This document shows, piece by piece, positions 18,494-20,235 of a DNA stretch of 20,235 nucleotides (positions are counted from its first letter, which is position 1; the number at the start of each line of letters is the position of its first letter). Below the pieces are notes generated by a model. It worked only from the letters and a program-made list of their open reading frames with translations. It did no database searches and was not told where the DNA came from. The position numbers and the translations under genes were made by a program. Source of the DNA: Chara braunii (taxonomy: Eukaryota > Streptophyta > Charophyceae > Charales > Characeae); contig BFEA01000416.1 in the NCBI GenBank assembly GCA_003427395.1, positions 96,322 to 116,556 on the forward strand. Reading direction: 5' to 3'.

Positions 18494-18500
<7 letters not shown>
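17131..18500 (-). repeat. Chimeric 5' LTR of element B (B-type 17131-18072, A-type 18073-18500)
   Basis: 17131-18072 matches the left B LTR (10071 to about 11012). At 18072/18073 the sequence switches to A-type LTR (ACCCTGCGCCCAGGCCCGAG, compare 9519) and continues to the A-type terminus GTTCCTCACA at 18500. The junction lies in the loop of the conserved GCCCGCC hairpin and shows only an AG overlap. The composite still has TG and CA ends, so on the element strand it is an LTR with an A-type U3 start and a B-type remainder. The opposite LTR is pure B. Confidence 0.87.

Positions 18501-18530
<30 letters not shown>
18497..18530. repeat. (CA)17 microsatellite at the LTR end
   Basis: Seventeen CA units beginning within the terminal TCACA of the A-type LTR segment, followed by CTCACCACC and unrelated sequence. 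In the plus frame it reads as His-Thr repeats, which artificially extends the downstream ORF into the LTR. Confidence 0.95.
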
Positions 18531-18535
<5 letters not shown>

Positions 18536-19008
18536 CACCTCTGCCACCACCACCGCCATCATCATCACCACGACTGCCCCCTGCCCTATCACCACCACCC
18601 TCCCCACCACCTTCAGCACCACTATCGCAGCCGCCCTCGCTGCCAGCATCATCGTCATCAACCTCAACATCATCATCACCATTATCACATTCATGGTCGG
18701 ATCAGCTACGACAAGGGCCCAGTCGGCGGACGCGTACGACATTGGACCAACCATTGCAGATGCCTCTTCGGTGGGTCCATTCTCCGTCTCCACCGCCGTC
18801 CCCAAGACAACGGCCTCGTTTAGCGGTGAACGGCTTGATCACCGCGCCTCCAACGGCTATTAGAGATTTGCTCCGCCGACATGCTCGCGACAGTTCGGAA
18901 CGACAGCGTCGCCTTCGATACACAGTGGCCAGGAATAGTACACGCCGAGTCCGATGCCCGGAATGTGGGGATGATTTCTTCAGTGTTGCAGGCCTCCGTG
19001 TGCACTAG
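18531..19008 (+). CDS. Ser/Pro-rich protein segment with a C2H2-type zinc finger (start unclear)
   Basis: An open plus-strand frame. The first part is Ser/Pro-rich low complexity. A basic, helix-like segment (AIRDLLRRHARDSSERQRRL) leads to RVRCPECGDDFFSVAGLRVH at 18949-19005. C-x2-C-x12-H with Phe and Leu at the usual places is the first three quarters of a C2H2 finger. A TAG (19006-19008) follows immediately, before a second His. Such a finger at the N-terminus is typical of R2/NeSL-like non-LTR retrotransposon proteins, and also of ordinary nuclear proteins. The true start is not identifiable: the frame is open back through the CA repeat to an ATG at 18481 inside the LTR fragment, which is probably fortuitous. 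The insertion may have removed the authentic 5' end. Confidence 0.55.
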
Positions 19009-19302
19009 ACACAAGGTGCAGCTACTTGTGCAGCATTTGCACGACTGGCAGCCGCTCTGAGCACAAGTGCAGCTGATCAGCTTCCGTTTTCCGCATCTGA
19101 CCCACCCAGTTCTCNCCCCCCTGACCCGCCCCTTTCTCATCCAACTAGCCCCGTTTCTTCCCCTGCCCCAAATGACATTAACCCGTCTTCTGGCTACCTG
19201 ATGGAGCCCCGGATTGAAGATCGTCTCTCTCCGGAGCGCATACTAGAGCCAATTGGTCAAGACCGCAATGAGTCTCCTCACCTGTGCAATCTGCAGAATT
19301 GA
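19009..19302 (+). pseudogene. In-frame continuation after the TAG: Ser/Pro-rich linker
   Basis: The frame of the zinc-finger segment stays open after the TAG for 97 codons to TGA 19300-19302. It encodes an Ala-rich stretch, then a Pro/Ser-rich linker (LSHPTSPVSSPAPNDINPSS) and a charged part (EPRIEDRLSPERILEPIGQD) ending RNESP. The next segment, in another frame, has LNESP and VNESP, so a one-base shift at about 19272-19284 most simply joins them. An N at 19115 lies in a C-run inside this stretch. I infer it is part of the same gene, broken by a nonsense codon and a frameshift, or affected by sequence errors. Confidence 0.45.
19115..19115. other. Single N in a C-run
   Basis: Undetermined base within TCTCNCCCCC. 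The flanks are not duplicated, so this looks like a base-calling or short homopolymer ambiguity. If the run length is also wrong, the local reading frame could be affected. Confidence 0.9.
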
Positions 19303-20235
19303 ACGAATCTCCTCCTGCTGTGAACGAATCTCCAGCACAACCCGCGGAATCCAACGATGTCATAGCGCTACAGCGAGGCCGCTATGCGTACTATGCCATC
19401 ATTGCATGTCTCCTTGCCTACAATTGTAACCCTTGTTCGGTTGCTGATTTCGCAGACGTTGTCCGCTGGATAGAAGAAGAGCACCATGCCGTATGCCCAG
19501 AGGACGACAGTGCTGCACCTGGTGTGAACATAGAAGTCCTNGCTATGGCATTTATGGGTAGGCGACTACAATTCCAGCCTGCCCCTCAAAACCACGTGCC
19601 AGGCATGTATCCAAATATTCGGGCATATATCTTATATCGTCCAGGTCATTTTAGTGCTTTTACCTTTGCAGATAACTCATGGACCCTATGGGACAACGGC
19701 GGCAGGATGCACACAACAGGAAATGTTAATTCTTTCTATCACCAAATGGAGGAGGGTCACGCAGTCTGGCTCGTCCATCAGGAACAGTATGTCGATCACC
19801 ACTCGCAAGCACTACAGCCCCTGCAGAGCAATCTGGCTGGTCCTACCACAAACAATGAACAGACCTCTCCAGAGGATAGTGGCTGTGCCCTCTCATTGTG
19901 CAGTGGCACAGGTACAGTTCGGTTGGCGTGTACACGGCATAGCCTCTGCTTCGAACATTATGAAGGGATGGTCGCTGCTAGCCTCTCCCACGAAAATTGT
20001 GATCCCTTGTCTTGTGCTCATCCCCCCCACCCCCTGATTACTTGCCCAGCATGCCGTTGTGGCCTTGATCTGCCATGCTTAAATAACTTTGCACATCATT
20101 CTTCCATACTGATGACATGTCAGCAACATGCCATGTGTCGTCAGTGCTTCCAGGAAACAGTCATAGAAAGTATGTGTCTTTACTGCGTGGACTATCCCCG
20201 GTGCCATCACCCACCACATCCTCTCCTAGCATGTC
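19272..20235 (+). CDS. Novel protein, partial: cysteine-peptidase-like region plus two 63-residue Cys/His modules
   Basis: 321 codons open from just after TGA 19269-19271 to the window edge, with no stop. Residues 9-27 contain LNESP/VNESP repeats. Residues 33-172 form a compact globular-looking region: YYAIIACLLAYNCNPCSVAD, then DVVRWIEEEHH, then LYRPGHFSAFTFADNSWTLW and DNGG, then EEGHAVWLVHQE. A Cys-containing helix followed by His126 and, 15 residues later, Asp141/Asn142 recalls papain-fold (clan CA) peptidases, most like Josephin-type in spacing. The nucleophile is ambiguous (C46, C52 or C55). Residues 205-321 are Cys/His-rich: two RING-like modules start at C220 and C283 with an exact 63-residue offset. 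No family is assigned. It could be a ubiquitin-pathway protein or the N-terminal part of a protease-carrying non-LTR retrotransposon. One N (19541) falls in a Leu codon third position. Confidence 0.65.
19541..19541. other. Single N in the cysteine-peptidase-like frame
   Basis: Third base of CTN, a Leu codon whatever the base, and the frame is conserved on both sides. It does not disturb the coding interpretation. Confidence 0.9.
19929..20234 (+). repeat. Tandem 63-residue Cys/His protein repeat
   Basis: Module 1 (19929-20045) and module 2 (20118-20234) share C-x2-H-x2-C-x2-[H/C], a downstream Cys, HPPHPL and a final Cys, each exactly 63 codons apart (C220/C283, H223/H286, C226/C289, H229/C292, C248/C311, H250/H313, C258/C321). 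The nucleotides have diverged strongly while the metal-ligand-like residues are kept. That argues for protein-level selection. The second module is cut by the window end. Confidence 0.7.

Larger units (their letters stand above)
10071..18500 (-). mobile_element. Element B: Ty3/gypsy chromovirus, internally deleted, chimeric 5' LTR
   Basis: A second minus-strand chromovirus, related to element A in protein (for example the protease/linker region is largely alignable) but with a mostly different LTR. From the 5' end it has a chimeric LTR 18500-17131, PBS 17127-17111, leader, gag 15849-13907, pol from 13928 and PPT 11083-11069. The left LTR is 11068-10071. RT motif B onward and nearly all of RNase H are deleted. 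Several frameshifts and TAG codons are present, yet the integrase core is intact with a DD35E arrangement. No target-site duplication is visible (TATGT before 10071, CACAC after 18500). This fits an old, rearranged copy. Confidence 0.88.

Noticed and set aside
1010-18505. Target-site duplication for element A, element B or the composite
   Set aside because: The flanking 5-mers ACATA (1010-1014), CACAC (10024-10028), TATGT (10066-10070) and CACAC (18501-18505) do not pair as expected. The CACAC match is just the microsatellite.
18481-18530. ATG at 18481 as the true start of the zinc-finger protein
   Set aside because: It lies in the LTR fragment and would give a His-Thr repeat from the CA microsatellite. 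It is more likely an accidental upstream extension.
18317-18805. 162-codon minus-strand frame with hydrophobic Val/Met/Ala stretches resembling membrane segments
   Set aside because: It is antisense to the Ser/Pro-coding, CA- and CAT-repeat-rich region. The hydrophobicity comes from repeat composition.
19018-19080. A second zinc-finger-like stretch (CSICTTGSRSEHKC) in a third frame after the TAG
   Set aside because: The spacing is not C2H2, the frame closes quickly, and the original frame stays open and protein-like across the same bases.
19230-19300. An intron joining the zinc-finger frame to the peptidase-like frame
   Set aside because: The two frames overlap by about 30 bp and the NESP repeats bridge them, leaving no room for an intron. 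A one-base indel is simpler, though RNA data could overturn this.

Overview
The window is eukaryotic nuclear DNA dominated by two degraded Ty3/gypsy LTR retrotransposons of the chromovirus type (integrase followed by a chromodomain). Both lie on the minus strand, head to tail. The protein style and a primer-binding site close to the plant initiator-Met type point to the green lineage. From recollection it most resembles a charophyte alga such as Chara, but the sequence alone cannot prove this. No bacterial features, tRNA, rRNA or CRISPR were seen.

Layout. 1-1014 is flanking DNA with a roughly 430-bp homopyrimidine tract holding 29-bp repeats and a small hairpin. 1015-10023 is element A: LTR 1015-2065, polypurine tract (PPT) 2066-2080, then, read right to left, gag (7550-5743), protease, RT, RNase H, integrase and chromodomain (5755-2104), a leader 7551-8825, primer-binding site (PBS) 8826-8842 and LTR 8846-10023. 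A CA/TA microsatellite (10020-10070) separates it from element B (10071-18500): LTR 10071-11068, PPT 11069-11083, integrase/chromodomain, an RT/RNase H remnant carrying a large internal deletion, protease, gag (15849-13907), leader 15850-17110, PBS 17111-17127 and a chimeric LTR 17131-18500. That LTR is B-type up to 18072 and A-type beyond. A second CA microsatellite then leads into single-copy-looking sequence.

Both elements are non-autonomous wrecks with many frameshifts and mostly TAG nonsense codons. A has lost catalytic residues in RT, protease and integrase. B lacks most of RT and RNase H. They preserve a shared logic: gag and pol overlap in the -1 frame, and B still has a textbook slippery heptamer at the overlap.

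The most novel part is the right end. From 18531 a plus-strand coding region encodes a Ser/Pro-rich segment and a C2H2-type zinc finger. After a nonsense codon and a frameshift comes a 321-codon frame, open to the window edge (19272-20235), that starts in no ATG-to-stop ORF. It holds a papain-fold-like cysteine-peptidase candidate region and two tandem Cys/His RING-like modules with an exact 63-residue period. It could be a host ubiquitin-related gene or the N-terminal part of a protease-bearing non-LTR retrotransposon.

Assembly caution: three single Ns occur (9616, 19115, 19541). The one at 9616 sits between two identical 77-bp copies inside an LTR, so the physical linkage of elements A and B may be a scaffolding product.
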